Below are positions 11,511 through 21,304 of a DNA stretch of 64,000 bases, piece after piece. This stretch comes from Avena insularis (Eukaryota > Streptophyta > Magnoliopsida > Poales > Poaceae): assembly GCA_023614405.1 (NCBI GenBank), contig CM042685.1:86046684-86110683 (forward strand), given 5' to 3'. Position numbers and translations under genes: made by a program. How positions within the stretch are numbered: position 1 is the first letter of the stretch; each line of letters starts with the position of its first letter. The notes beneath the pieces are model-generated. The model had not been told where the DNA came from, did no database searches, and saw only the letters and a list, made by a program, of their open reading frames with translations.

Positions 11511-12002
11511 TGACGAGGGTTCGACTCGTTAATGCCCATGGTTATGGACATGTGTTTTGGAGAAGATGGGGATGCTGGAAGTCGCGATATGGTTAACAGG
11601 CAAGCAACACAGGGACAGGAGGTTTACCTAGGTTCATGCCCCTAGAGGGAAAACCCTACTCCTACTTGTTTGTTCTTGATTATGGCGGAACCGAAGGTTA
11701 CAGGGGTGCCCAGATGCGATCTGGCGTGAGATGTGTGTGTGTTTATGAGGTGAGTTGTTCCTTCTCACCGTGCCCTCCTGGCCCTTATATAGATAGGACA
11801 GCGCCCGGGGGTAGCTCGAGTCGGTTAAAAAATTAGGATTGAACCCTTTGAAATTATATCTATAGCTAGACGTGTCCTCCAAGGAGTCGAACTTGTAATG
11901 GGCTTGGGCCACCCGAAATCTTCTTGGACAACAAGTCTTCACGTGGGCCTTCCCTGGGCTGGACCGGGTATACTAATGTAAGGCACCTGTAGGGTATATC
12001 CA
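11511..12002 (-). repeat. 5' LTR of Tat-1
   Basis: About 492 bp in minus orientation, from TGGATATACC at 12002 to the end TCA at 11511. It contains ctatctatataaggg (TATA region, complement of about 11783-11797) and a downstream leader with ccataatcaagaacaaac-type sequence typical of short Tat LTRs. The opposite LTR has been deleted. Confidence 0.7.
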
Positions 12003-15000
12003 TGTGAGGTACTGACCTAATTCCAACTCCAAGTAGACATTCAAACCTATATCCTTCAAACCTAGGAGCCCAATATTTATTGAGCTCTTTTTGCATTTTG
12101 GTGAATTAAACATTTATGCGCATAGATTTTTCACTAATAAATTCACCATAGTATTTTTCTAAATCTAAAAGGGGTGATTCCCATTTCTACAAAAGGGTAT
12201 TCTAAATACCTAACATTTTACTTTGGATTCATATCAGAAGATCCTATAGATTAAATCTGGTTAAAAAGATAAATACCATACAGAACTATCTTTGGTATAT
12301 TACCGAGGGCATTCTGGTAAAAATTTGGATTTGATTCCAACTTCCAGTGAATCAGTCCATCAAACCATACTTAATCCTCTAAGGAAATAATTTTTGGAAC
12401 TCCAAAACGTTTATGGTGAACTATTTCCTAAAACTAGAGTTTTATTCACTTGAAAATTCATTATAAATGAATGGCGATTGATAAAGTAGTGAAACCACTT
12501 TTTTGTTTCATTTTATCAAAACCTATCTGATGGTTTCATTTTTAGACCATTTTATCATACATAACATGTCTTTGGTCCAAAACCCCTCAATTAGGAGTTT
12601 CTAGACTATAACTCATATTGCAAATTCCTTCACATGCTTCCAAGACACATTTCAAATATTCTAACTCCATTCTTCCTAAACCCTACTGAATTGTAAGCCT
12701 GTATTGTTCATTGTTTTGTATTTATGCTTGTATGCCTTGTGTTAATGTGCTATTTTTTATTTGCATGTTTGCTCGATAACAGCGATAGTGGCGATTGTGT
12801 GACATCGCGAAGAAGGAAGCAGCTGATTATTATATTATTATTAGTGGTATTATGGTTTTCTACAGAAGTTAGGGACATCTCGCTGGTCATAGTCAAGCCG
12901 CCAATGCTGAACTCCTATATTGTCCTACTCTATTTATCAATTGTTTTGTATCATGTTTATGAAATGCATTGTACTAGCATGGTTTGTTTAAAATGAAGTA
13001 TGCGATTAGTTTGGCTCCTCCAAGTTATGATGGAGTGTCCACAAGGACACTTTCCCTTGTTGAGACGCATCATTACTCTTTAGATCGAGGCTAAGATGCT
13101 TAGCATCTTCCCTCTTTGGAAATTACGGATTTCGATGATAAAACTATTTTGGGTTTTACCCTACTACAAATTTTTCAAAATAAAACCCTTGGAAAGAGGC
13201 ATCGTTTTCGAGTGGGTGTTTTAGTAAAGAAAATATGAATAGGAGAAGGAGGAAGTCGAGCAATAGAAATAGAAGGGATGTTCTACGCCTTTGCCGAAAT
13301 AATTTATCCATGTAACCACACTACCCCTGTCGCTGGGGCTTATCTCGCAGTTTATTGTTTTTAGCCAAGGCTGCTCATGCTCGCTAAAGGGGAGAAATCC
13401 CCCGAAATCCAGAAAATCTTGGACAAGGTACAAGTACAACAATTGGGTCTCTCGCGGACGATATGCAATGTTTGTACGAAAGGGAGTAAGTCAAAATTTA
13501 AGGTATAGGACAAGCTGTGGCTTGGTTATACGTGTGTATGGGAGGAAGGACTATAGATGTCATGCCACATACTCGTTTCCGGGGAGAACACCCCAAAATG
13601 AAAATCCTTCATTGCTAGGGATGACGAATGAAAGGTTTGGTTTGATTATCGGAACCCCCGTTTACCATGTGTAGAGGGTTGTGGTTGTAACCTGGTGGAT
13701 GTATTGATTCTTGTGGGTAAAGTGCACAAACTTTGCAGAGTATAATCTATTCGAATAGGCGTGTCCACGGTCCAGGACGGTTGGAAAGGTGAATTCTAGG
13801 AGTACCCTTGGGATGGTCTTGGGAAGATAACAAGGATGTAACTTGGTCACAAGGTAACCTAAGTAAAAGGTTTTATTTTGACCTTGAATGGTCCAAGAGG
13901 CTTTAAAAAGGGTTTTACTATAAAAATGTTTTACATAGGTTTTCAAAAGGGATATGGCTATATCCAAATCTCCAAAAAGGAGGCATGTTTTCAAAAACTC
14001 CTTTTCAACAAAGATATAGATATGCCAGTTTAGACTTTCAAAAAGAAACTATAGAGTAGAGCTATCTCGCCACAACCCAATACACATTATCTAGTTTACC
14101 TTATCTCGGTGGTTTTGCGAGTACCTTCAGAAGTAATCATGCCTTTTTCCCTTCCTATTTACTTGGCCAGATTGCAGATGCTATGGAATGATGGAGATGC
14201 TGATGTCTATGCGAGCTATACCGTCTTCCCAGTCAGTCGCATGTAGGTTAAGACATGACATGGGATCTGTGCTTGAATACTTCCGCTATTAATGTTGTAA
14301 TCCCCATAATGGCAATATTGTAAGTTTTCTACTCACTACTTATGGATGATGTGATGATACTAGTCGGTTATTCTCATGGCTCACTGATCATAGGAACGTG
14401 AATTGCATGCATAACGGGGATTCTCGAACCGTAAATCCGAGGTCCCACTGATGTTTTACAAAATAAAATATGAATAGGAGAAGGAGGAAGTCGATCAAGA
14501 GAAAGAGAAGGGATGTTTTATGCCTTTACCGAATCAATTTATCCGTGCAACCATACTACCCAGTCGCTGGGCCTTAGCTCGTAGTTTGCTGTTTTTAGCT
14601 AGGGCTGCTCGTAATCGCTAAAGGGGAGAAATCCCCTAAAATCCTGGCTGTCTTGGACAAGGTATCGGTGCAACAATTGGGTCTCCAGTGGAAGGAATGC
14701 AATGTTTATACGGAAGGGAGTAAGTCACAATTTAAGGTACAGGCCAAGTCGTGGCTTGGGTATACGTGTGTACGGGAGGAAGGACTATGGTCGTCGTGCC
14801 ACATACTCGTTGCCAGGGAGAATAAACCTAGAATGAAAAAACGCCATTGCTAGGGATGACAACTGAAATGTTAGGTTTCATTATATAAACCCTGGTTTAC
14901 CGTGTGTAGCTGGCCGTAGTTGTAACCCGATGGATGTATTGAAGGGTAAAGTGCACAAACTCTGCAGAGTATAATCTATTCGAATAGCCGTGTCCACGGT

Positions 15001-15617
15001 TAAAGACGTTTGGAAAGTTCATTGCTAGGAGTAACCTTGGGATGGTCTTGGGAAGATAACAAGGATGTGATTTGGTCACCAGGTAACATGATTAAAAGGT
15101 TTGATTTTCACCTTGAATGGTCCAAGAGTCATTAAAAAGGGTATTACTATAAAAATGTTTTACAAAGGTTTTCAAAAGGGATATGGCTATATCCAATTAG
15201 ACTTTTCAAAAGCAACTATAGAGTAGAGCTATCTCGCCACAGTCAAATACGCATTATCTTGCTTACCTTATATCGATGACCTTGCGAGTACCTTCAGAAG
15301 TACTCACGGCTTTGTCCCTGGCTATTTACTTGGCCAGATTGCAGATGCTAAGGAATGATGGAGATGCTGACGTCTATGCGAGCTAGGCCATCTTCCCAGT
15401 TAGTCGCTTGTAGGTTAAGGCATGACATGGGCTCTGCGCTTGAATACGTCCGCTATTAATGCCGTAATCGCCATAATGGCAATACTTTAAGTTTTGTACT
15501 CACTACTTATGGATGATGTAATGGTACTAGTCGGTTATGCTCATGGCTCACTGATCATGGGAACGTGATTTGCAGGCATAATGGGGATTCTCAGACCATA
15601 AATCCAGGGACCCACAG
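12003..15617 (+). repeat. 5' LTR of element X, second part, with an internal tandem duplication
   Basis: The first 1.7 kb match 36590-38114 in the 3' LTR. The LTR ends just before the primer site at 15621. The last 1.2 kb is present twice in tandem (13215-14455 and 14456-15617). Open frames such as 12724-12996 and 13468-13674 are not supported as genes: they lie in LTR sequence repeated elsewhere in the window without an intact frame. Confidence 0.75.
13215..15617 (+). repeat. Tandem duplication of the LTR end in element X (two units of about 1.2 kb)
   Basis: Unit 1 starts with aaaatatgaataggagaagg at about 13230, and unit 2 repeats it at about 14466. Both continue through the same series of motifs (caagctgtggcttgg, gagtataatctattcgaata, ccatcctaatggcaat-like) to ctcatggctcactgatcat. 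They end in gtcccactga and gacccacaga respectively. Confidence 0.8.
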
Positions 15618-15620
15618 ACT

Positions 15621-15633
15621 TGGTATCAGAGCC
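15621..15633 (+). promoter_or_regulatory. Primer binding site of element X (initiator tRNA-Met)
   Basis: tggtatcagagcc is the perfect complement of the 3' end of plant initiator tRNA-Met. It lies four bases after the LTR end. Confidence 0.9.
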
Positions 15634-16772
15634 AGCCTGACTTTAGGAGACCTTAGTTAACATGGACGTTAGACAGGATAACCCCTATTTCTGAAAAACC
15701 GACTTTAGAAAACTACTTTCTTAAAATATTTTTGAAATATTTCATGTCTTATCTTCTCTAATTTAAACTTTTTGTAAATGACTTATTCATATCTCGTTGT
15801 ACCTCAAACGTTCAGTTTTCCAAAACAAGTCATACTTTGACACCATGAAGACGGAAATCCCGAGATACAAAGTAGCATAGACAAGAAAACCAAAAAGGAG
15901 TTACCCCCGAGGACAGAAACTGCAAAATCACCCTACCCACAAAGTCCTTCACTCAAGAGATCAACTATGGCACCACCGACAACCCCGAGGGAAAGACCGA
16001 TGTCAAACTCTTGCTTAACCTCCGTACTTAGGAAAAGTATCCTCAGCATAGGAATCTCCTTATGGCGTGTAATCACCCCTTGGTACCTATGGTACACCTG
16101 GCTTGCTTGTCATTTGTTGGTATGATGTTTGGAATGTGTTTCCTATGTTCCTAGTATTATTCGACCCTAAGGCTTAGACCAACTTGTTGGTGTATCCCGA
16201 CACCCATGCCCCTAACCCCGTAATCCGGAACCTCTCCTCAGCAGGATGGCCACATGAAGAAATCTAAGACAATCCCATTTCGTGCCTAGTTCTAACCGCC
16301 CCCAAAAGAACGACGATCCTATTCAACCCTCTACCGAACCCACGTGAAGTACTCTCCATAAAACAAATGCCCCAAAAACCTGAAGATAAGGATGCGCTAA
16401 GACAACGATTCTACTCCGTCATCGCACTGAAGCAACACAAGGAGTTCAAGCAAAGACAACCTCTCCGAAGCTACCATGCCTCCACCACAACAAAAGACCC
16501 AGAAGAAGTGTCGCTAACCACTAAACCTACCTAGATTTAACCCTTACGGCTTCATTAGGTAACCACCCCAGCAAGGTAGTCGCCATAAGTCGTCACCCGA
16601 AGGTCTCAATTCAAGCATCACGCCAATGATCCAAGACGAAGGATCTACCCCAGCCTCGATGACCCTAAGTAAAATTATAAGGTGGAAAGAATGCGTATTT
16701 CCACTCAAATCCAGAAGATCACCTACTAGAAGAAATCTCAGGAAGGTCTTTAATCCTAGGACCTACCCCAAA

Positions 16773-16786
16773 TACCACCTCGAGAG
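16773..16786. repeat. Target site duplication of the retroposon, left copy
   Basis: taccacctcgagag; the right copy at 17632-17645 reads taccaccctgagag, 12 of 14 identical. Confidence 0.6.
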
Positions 16787-17631
16787 GCTCCCGTATCGAT
16801 TGAGAACTAACTAGATATCAGTATCTCAGCCGGTGATCGGACTAGTCCCTCTCTCTCCGCTTGCCTCTTCGGCGGCTGGAGGGAGGGGGAACCTTGTTCC
16901 TCTGTCTAGTAGTTAGGGTTAGGGTATTTTTGTCGTGGTGCATCGTTAGGGTGGTGGGAGTGGCGCCCGAACGAATAAATGTGCCTCATATCTACTCCCA
17001 CACCGACGCTGATCTTCATGGTTGAGCCTCGGAGGTGATGGAAACGTTTGCTGTTTGGTCTTTCAGATCGGCAGCCTGGTCTTCTCGTTGTTCTTTAGAT
17101 CTAGCGAGATCTGTTTCTCGTTGTGTCGCTGGCGCTCGTTGTTATCCGCGATTGCTCTAGCGGCCGAGACGTGGTGGTTTCTCTGGAGCAAGGATGTTGG
17201 TCCAAAGGTTGTGGATCTGCCTTTCACCTTCAACTTCATCGACGGGAGGCAACGGATCTTGGTCCAAGACAACATGGGGACGTCCCATATTTGACGTGCC
17301 ACAACGATATGTGCCTCGCTGCGTGCAGTAGGCATGTTCATTGACTCACAAAGCCTCATTGGAAATGGTGCTTTTTTGGATCTAGCAATGGTTGAGGCTC
17401 AATGTCTCTTTCAGCGTTCATCTTGGCAGCGCTAGAGTTTGGCGGAGGCCGCTAGATTCGGTGGCTGTAGTAAAACCTAGGGGTCATTTTGTATTTCTTG
17501 ATCTCTTAGTCTTTTATCTACAGTGTTTTCAGGATAATCATTTTATCCTGGTCTGTCTTTTCGTGTCCACATGTGTGGATTAATGTAACTTGATTTTCAA
17601 TTAATGAAATATGTGGTTGATCTCAAAAAAT
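16787..17631 (+). mobile_element. Retroposed sequence (5'-truncated LINE or processed transcript)
   Basis: An 845-bp insert lies in the internal region of X between imperfect 14-bp direct repeats. Its right end looks like an mRNA 3' end: ttaatgaaatatgtggttg is followed by an A-rich tail ctcaaaaaat. The interior is G/T-rich with the open frame 17022-17294 (90 aa), which matches no domain I know. Direct repeats of variable length plus a 3' A-rich end indicate target-primed reverse transcription. Whether the source was a LINE 3' end or a host mRNA cannot be decided here. Confidence 0.6.
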
Positions 17632-18242
17632 TACCACCCTGAGAGTCGTCAGAGGAACATAAGATAGACCTCATCACCAATCTTCGGAAGATCCACCCGT
17701 CGAGGCAGCCACCGGAAAAATACATGACCCTTACCTCCACTTCTGACGAGCTAAAAATCCCAAAATGGCAACAAGATTCAAGAAGATCCCCTAGAGTAGT
17801 CACTCCCCCCCCCCCCACAACTCACCCGGCAAGATTGGTGTAGATATATGTATCGTCCCTGAACCTGTTTTGTAAAACTCTAAGTGCTCAGACGCCTTGA
17901 AGCACATACCTATTTTGTAATGCCCTAAATATCCTTGCTGCTAGCCGGGGCAGACATATTAATTTATGAAGGAACCCCGTTTGCTAATCTTCTAGCCTAA
18001 GGTTCCCTCTTTCGTGCTTTACCCAATGCGTTGCATTAGACTGAAACCGGAACGCCGCCATCCTATAGGACCGCTTTCCGCGGCCGCCACCCAAAAACCG
18101 ACATCCTCCCAACTAGCTACAACTCTAACCAGCTCAATCCTACAATTCCGAACAACATGAGCAACATTCCTCCAACTCCATCCTACAATTCCAATAAAGA
18201 AGGTCAGCGACATCACCAAGCACCCTTAGTCTTGTTCTAAGG

Positions 18243-18263
18243 GGGAAAGACTGTGTCTTTCCC
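18243..18263. other. Hairpin 1 (9-bp perfect stem)
   Basis: gggaaagac-tgt-gtctttccc forms a perfect 9-bp stem with a 3-base loop. It is related to the hairpin at 18556. Confidence 0.75.
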
Positions 18264-18555
18264 ACAAAACCAGAATAACCCCAAGAGGGTCGACTCCTAG
18301 TCGTTGCTAAGAGATGATCCTAGCTTAAACTAAGAGCGTGAAACCCATGAGAGGACAATAATCGGCACTCCTCCATAATCAGAAGATACTACGGGAAATC
18401 CCCCCATTCTAGGTCGACCGTCCCACCAACATTCCCGGCATATCAAGACCAAGAAGGCAAAAAAGCTAACCTCAGCAATAAATGACCGAATAAGGCTCAA
18501 CTCACTGTCTCGCCTCTCGAAGAAGACTCTATTCTACAATAGAATCATCCTGAGG

Positions 18556-18576
18556 GGAAAAGACCGTGTCTTTTCC
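18556..18576. other. Hairpin 2 (9-bp perfect stem) next to the 3' LTR of X
   Basis: ggaaaagac-cgt-gtcttttcc also forms a perfect 9-bp stem with a 3-base loop. Compared with hairpin 1, one G-C pair is replaced by A-T on both sides, so pairing is kept. The gaggggaaaaga part could also serve as the polypurine tract of element X. Confidence 0.7.
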
Positions 18577-19331
18577 AATAGCTTAAACTAAAACACTTGG
18601 GGAGCAAAAACTTCTTCTTGTTAAAGTGCTGCATTTTTTGTTGATTGTTGCTTGTGCTTATACCAATGCTTGTGTATTAGATGATATACTCCTTACCTCA
18701 ACACTAGTTGACAAAAACTATTTTACAAAAGAGATATCTTGGCTCATCCTTCATATTCTCAAATGTTCTGACAATTAAAACTGGAGCCAATATGACTTTG
18801 ATACAACAAAATGCTTTACTAGTTTCTATTAACAAAACTATGGAGATCTATAAATAATCTCCTTATGTTTTCAAGACAAAACCTTCAACTACTCTTATAT
18901 CTAGGTTTACAAAACCTTTTCTAAAACCTCGTCGTTCTATCTCTTGGTAGAACTAACTAGAGGACCTTATCTTACTACAAATAAAAACCTCTTCCAAACA
19001 CCCATGCTTGCCTCAAGCTAGGCTTTATGGTAACCTTAGTAGTAGCTGGATAATTTGGCAAGATGAATTGCCTTGATCTGATGTCTGATGTTTTTCCTTT
19101 ATTTGCTGATTGCTTTGTTTGCTTAGGAACTAGAGTGAGATAATCTAGTAGCTCATCACTTAGGATCACACCAATGGTTAAGATCCCAAAATCTTAAACC
19201 AAGCCTCCTAAGCTGGATCTATCCTACGCCCCTAAAGTGACCACCAAATCTACTCAACCAGATCAATCCAGAGCTAATCCTTGCTATTAGAATCCAACTC
19301 ATCAAAGACCAACTACTAGAATGAATCCCCT
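18577..19331 (+). repeat. 3' LTR of element X, first part
   Basis: It matches the 5' LTR from about 375 onward (for example 18690-18800 with 450-560). The first roughly 60 bases of the LTR are not recognisable here. It is interrupted at 19332 by Athila-B. Confidence 0.7.
19327..19331. repeat. TSD of Athila-B, left copy (CCCCT)
   Basis: CCCCT, repeated exactly at 27482-27486. Confidence 0.88.
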
Positions 19332-19696
19332 TGAATGTTGGAAACGTATCTATAATTTTTGATGCTCCATGCTTGTTTAGTATCTACTTTGCTTTGCCTT
19401 GTCTACACTTTGAGATGCTTTTTAGATGTTTTCTAGTACTAACCTACTAACAAGTTGCAACAATGCCAGATGCCTGTTTTTTGCTATTTTTGGTTTCATA
19501 AAAGTTAGTAAAGAAATATTCTCGGAATTGTATGGGACAAACGTCAAAGTAAATTACTTTCTGTGGGGAACAAGAAGTCCAGAGGGGAGCCGGAGAGGGC
19601 GGCCAGGGCGGCCAGACCCACCCTAGGTGCGGGTGGGCCTTGCCCCGCGCCTGGGAGGGGTGTGCGGCCCCTGGCCTCCGCCTCGACCTCCCCCTT

Positions 19697-19707
19697 GGCC
19701 TATAAGA
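19697..19707 (+). promoter_or_regulatory. TATA box of the Athila-B 5' LTR
   Basis: ggcctataaga lies behind a GC-rich block. The equivalent sites in the family are cctataaga at about 30913 in the solo LTR and a mutated ccataaga at about 26294 in the 3' LTR. Confidence 0.6.
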
Positions 19708-20868
19708 ATCCCCCGATACAAAAACGCTAAGTACCGAATCAAATCTCCACAAAACCGTATGTAGCCGCCGCCACCATCGTCCCTAGATAGGTGGGGGGAT
19801 CTGAAGTTCTTCCCGGCACCCTTCTGTAGGGGAGATCATCCCGGAGGCCTTCTCTCTGGTATGATGCGTGAGTAGTTCCACCTTGGACTATGGGTCCATG
19901 TAGTAGCTAGATGGTTGTATCTTCTCCTTTGTGCTTTCATGTATAGATCTTGTGAGCTCCATTCATGATCAAGATCTAATCTATTTGTAATCATGGATGT
20001 TGTGTTTGCGGGGATCCGATGGATATTGAGATTATTATGTTAATGGTTTTGTCTTTATGATTCTATCATGTCTGTGTTGTTTGTGATCTTGCATGCTCTC
20101 CGTTGTTAGTAGCTATATTGGCCAAGTAGTTGCTAGTGACTCCAAGAGGGGGTATTTATGCTCGATAGTGGGTTCATGCCTCTAGTTTCCAAGGGAAGTG
20201 ACAATAATCTCTTCGGTTGTAGATGTGTTGTTTCTACTAGGGATAAAACAACGGTGTCTTGTTCATGGAACATGTGGATTGTTTACCTTACACACTTTGC
20301 TTAAAGCAGTTGTCTGTTGCTTGCAACTTAATACTGGAGGGGGTTCGGATGATAACCTGAGGGGGGTTGTCTTTGATCCCAGCTTAAAGCAGTTGTCTGT
20401 TGCTTGCAACTTAATAGATGCAGTTGGATGGCGGTCTATGTATCTCGTTGTATTGCCCAATCAAATATCATGGGATCTTTCTGAAAAGTATTGCATTGTT
20501 ATGCCTTGCTCAGTTCCTGTCAATTGCCATGCTATAATTTGTTTACCCTTCATGCCATGTTGTTTATCTAAGGAGAGAACCTCTAGTGAACTATGGACCC
20601 CGTTCCAATCTTTACCATTGATACATCTTCCACTGTTACTTGTTTACTTGCTGCAAACAATTAACTTCCACACCATACGTTTAATCCTTTGTTACAGCAA
20701 ACCGGTGAGCTTGACAACCTCACTGATTCGTTGGGACAAAGTCTTGAGTTTGTGTTGTGCAAGTCTCCATGTTGCTTGCAACACCTTTGAGACGTTTCCT
20801 TCCTCCTTCAGGTTCGATAACCTCGGTATCTACTAAGGGAAACTTGTTGTTGTGCTCATCACACCTTG

Positions 20869-21010
20869 CCTCCATAGTGTGGATTTTATAATTTTCCACA
20901 CTGTACTTTTCAGTTTTATTATTGCCACACCATGTGTCACTAACATGTGGTGGTCAATGTGGCAAATAATAAATTTCTGAAGTAAAGTGTGGTGAATGAT
21001 AAAATATTCC
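20869..21010. mobile_element. Fold-back MITE-like insert in the Athila-B 5' LTR
   Basis: A 142-bp insert is absent from the 3' LTR and flanked by the repeat caccttg (20862-20868 and 21011-21017). The two halves are imperfect reverse complements. The left arm is gtgtggattttataattttc, the right arm is a complementary stretch ending gataaaatattcc, and each contains a ccacact/agtgtgg core. The fold-back structure and short TSD fit a MITE; the superfamily is not assigned. Confidence 0.65.
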
Positions 21011-21075
21011 CACCTTGCTCTTGGGGTTCCAACGAAGTGTCCCACGTAAACACTCCGTGCACGCATCAAGATTTC

Positions 21076-21093
21076 TGGCGCCATTGCCGGGAG
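21076..21093 (+). promoter_or_regulatory. Primer binding site of Athila-B (tRNA-Asp)
   Basis: tggcgccattgccgggag closely matches the complement of the plant tRNA-Asp 3' end, with one A in place of G at the eighth base and a missing G near the end. Athila elements are known to use this primer. Confidence 0.8.
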
Positions 21094-21304
21094 GCTAAGG
21101 ATGTCTTCACAAGGGGAGTCCTTCACTTCCTTTCTCTTTACTTTGTTTTTAGTTTTCTTTGTTCCTTTTGCTTGGTTTTTTTGCCTCTTTTAAAAAAAAC
21201 CCAAAAAAATAGTCTAGTTTGGTTTGCTTGCTTTATTCAAAAACACGAAAAAATTAGTTCCTGCTATAGCTACTGTTGTTTTTGGCTTTCCCACCTTTGC
21301 CAAA

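Larger units (their letters stand above)
1956..12002 (-). mobile_element. Tat-1: Tat-lineage Gypsy retrotransposon, 3' half deleted, split by Athila-A
   Basis: Read on the minus strand it has a 5' LTR (12002-11511), primer site, gag, protease, RT, RNase H and archaeal-type RNase H. It then stops at about 1956 without integrase or 3' LTR. Athila-A sits in gag between 6284 and 10848. The dual RNase H identifies the Tat/Ogre lineage. On the right, LTR X resumes immediately at 12003. The missing left half together with about 2 kb of LTR X suggests a single deletion. Frameshifts and stops throughout mark it as dead. Confidence 0.75.
15618..18576 (+). other. Decayed internal region of element X
   Basis: It follows the primer site and precedes the second LTR copy. 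Scattered C/A-rich sequence with many stops remains, and I could not find a gag or pol motif in any frame. It is interrupted by a retroposed sequence at 16787-17631. A run of about 12 C lies near 17806. Two related hairpins lie at 18243-18263 and 18556-18576, the second directly before the 3' LTR. Confidence 0.55.
19332..21068 (+). repeat. 5' LTR of Athila-B
   Basis: It runs from TGAATGTTGG to GCATCA and is collinear with 25924-27481. It is longer because of a fold-back insert at 20869-21010 and a local duplication in which gcttaaagcagttgtctg occurs at about 20299 and again at about 20383. The LTR has a GC-rich stretch at 19570-19690, then the TATA-like ggcctataaga. Confidence 0.92.

Noticed and set aside
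12724..12996. 90-aa open frame with hydrophobic stretches, possibly a membrane protein
   Set aside because: It lies in LTR X. The corresponding 3' LTR region (37280-37590) does not keep the frame, so it is a chance ORF in T-rich sequence.
17022..17294. 90-aa frame as a host gene
   Set aside because: It starts inside the retroposed insert, has no known domain, and the insert has the features of a truncated retrocopy.
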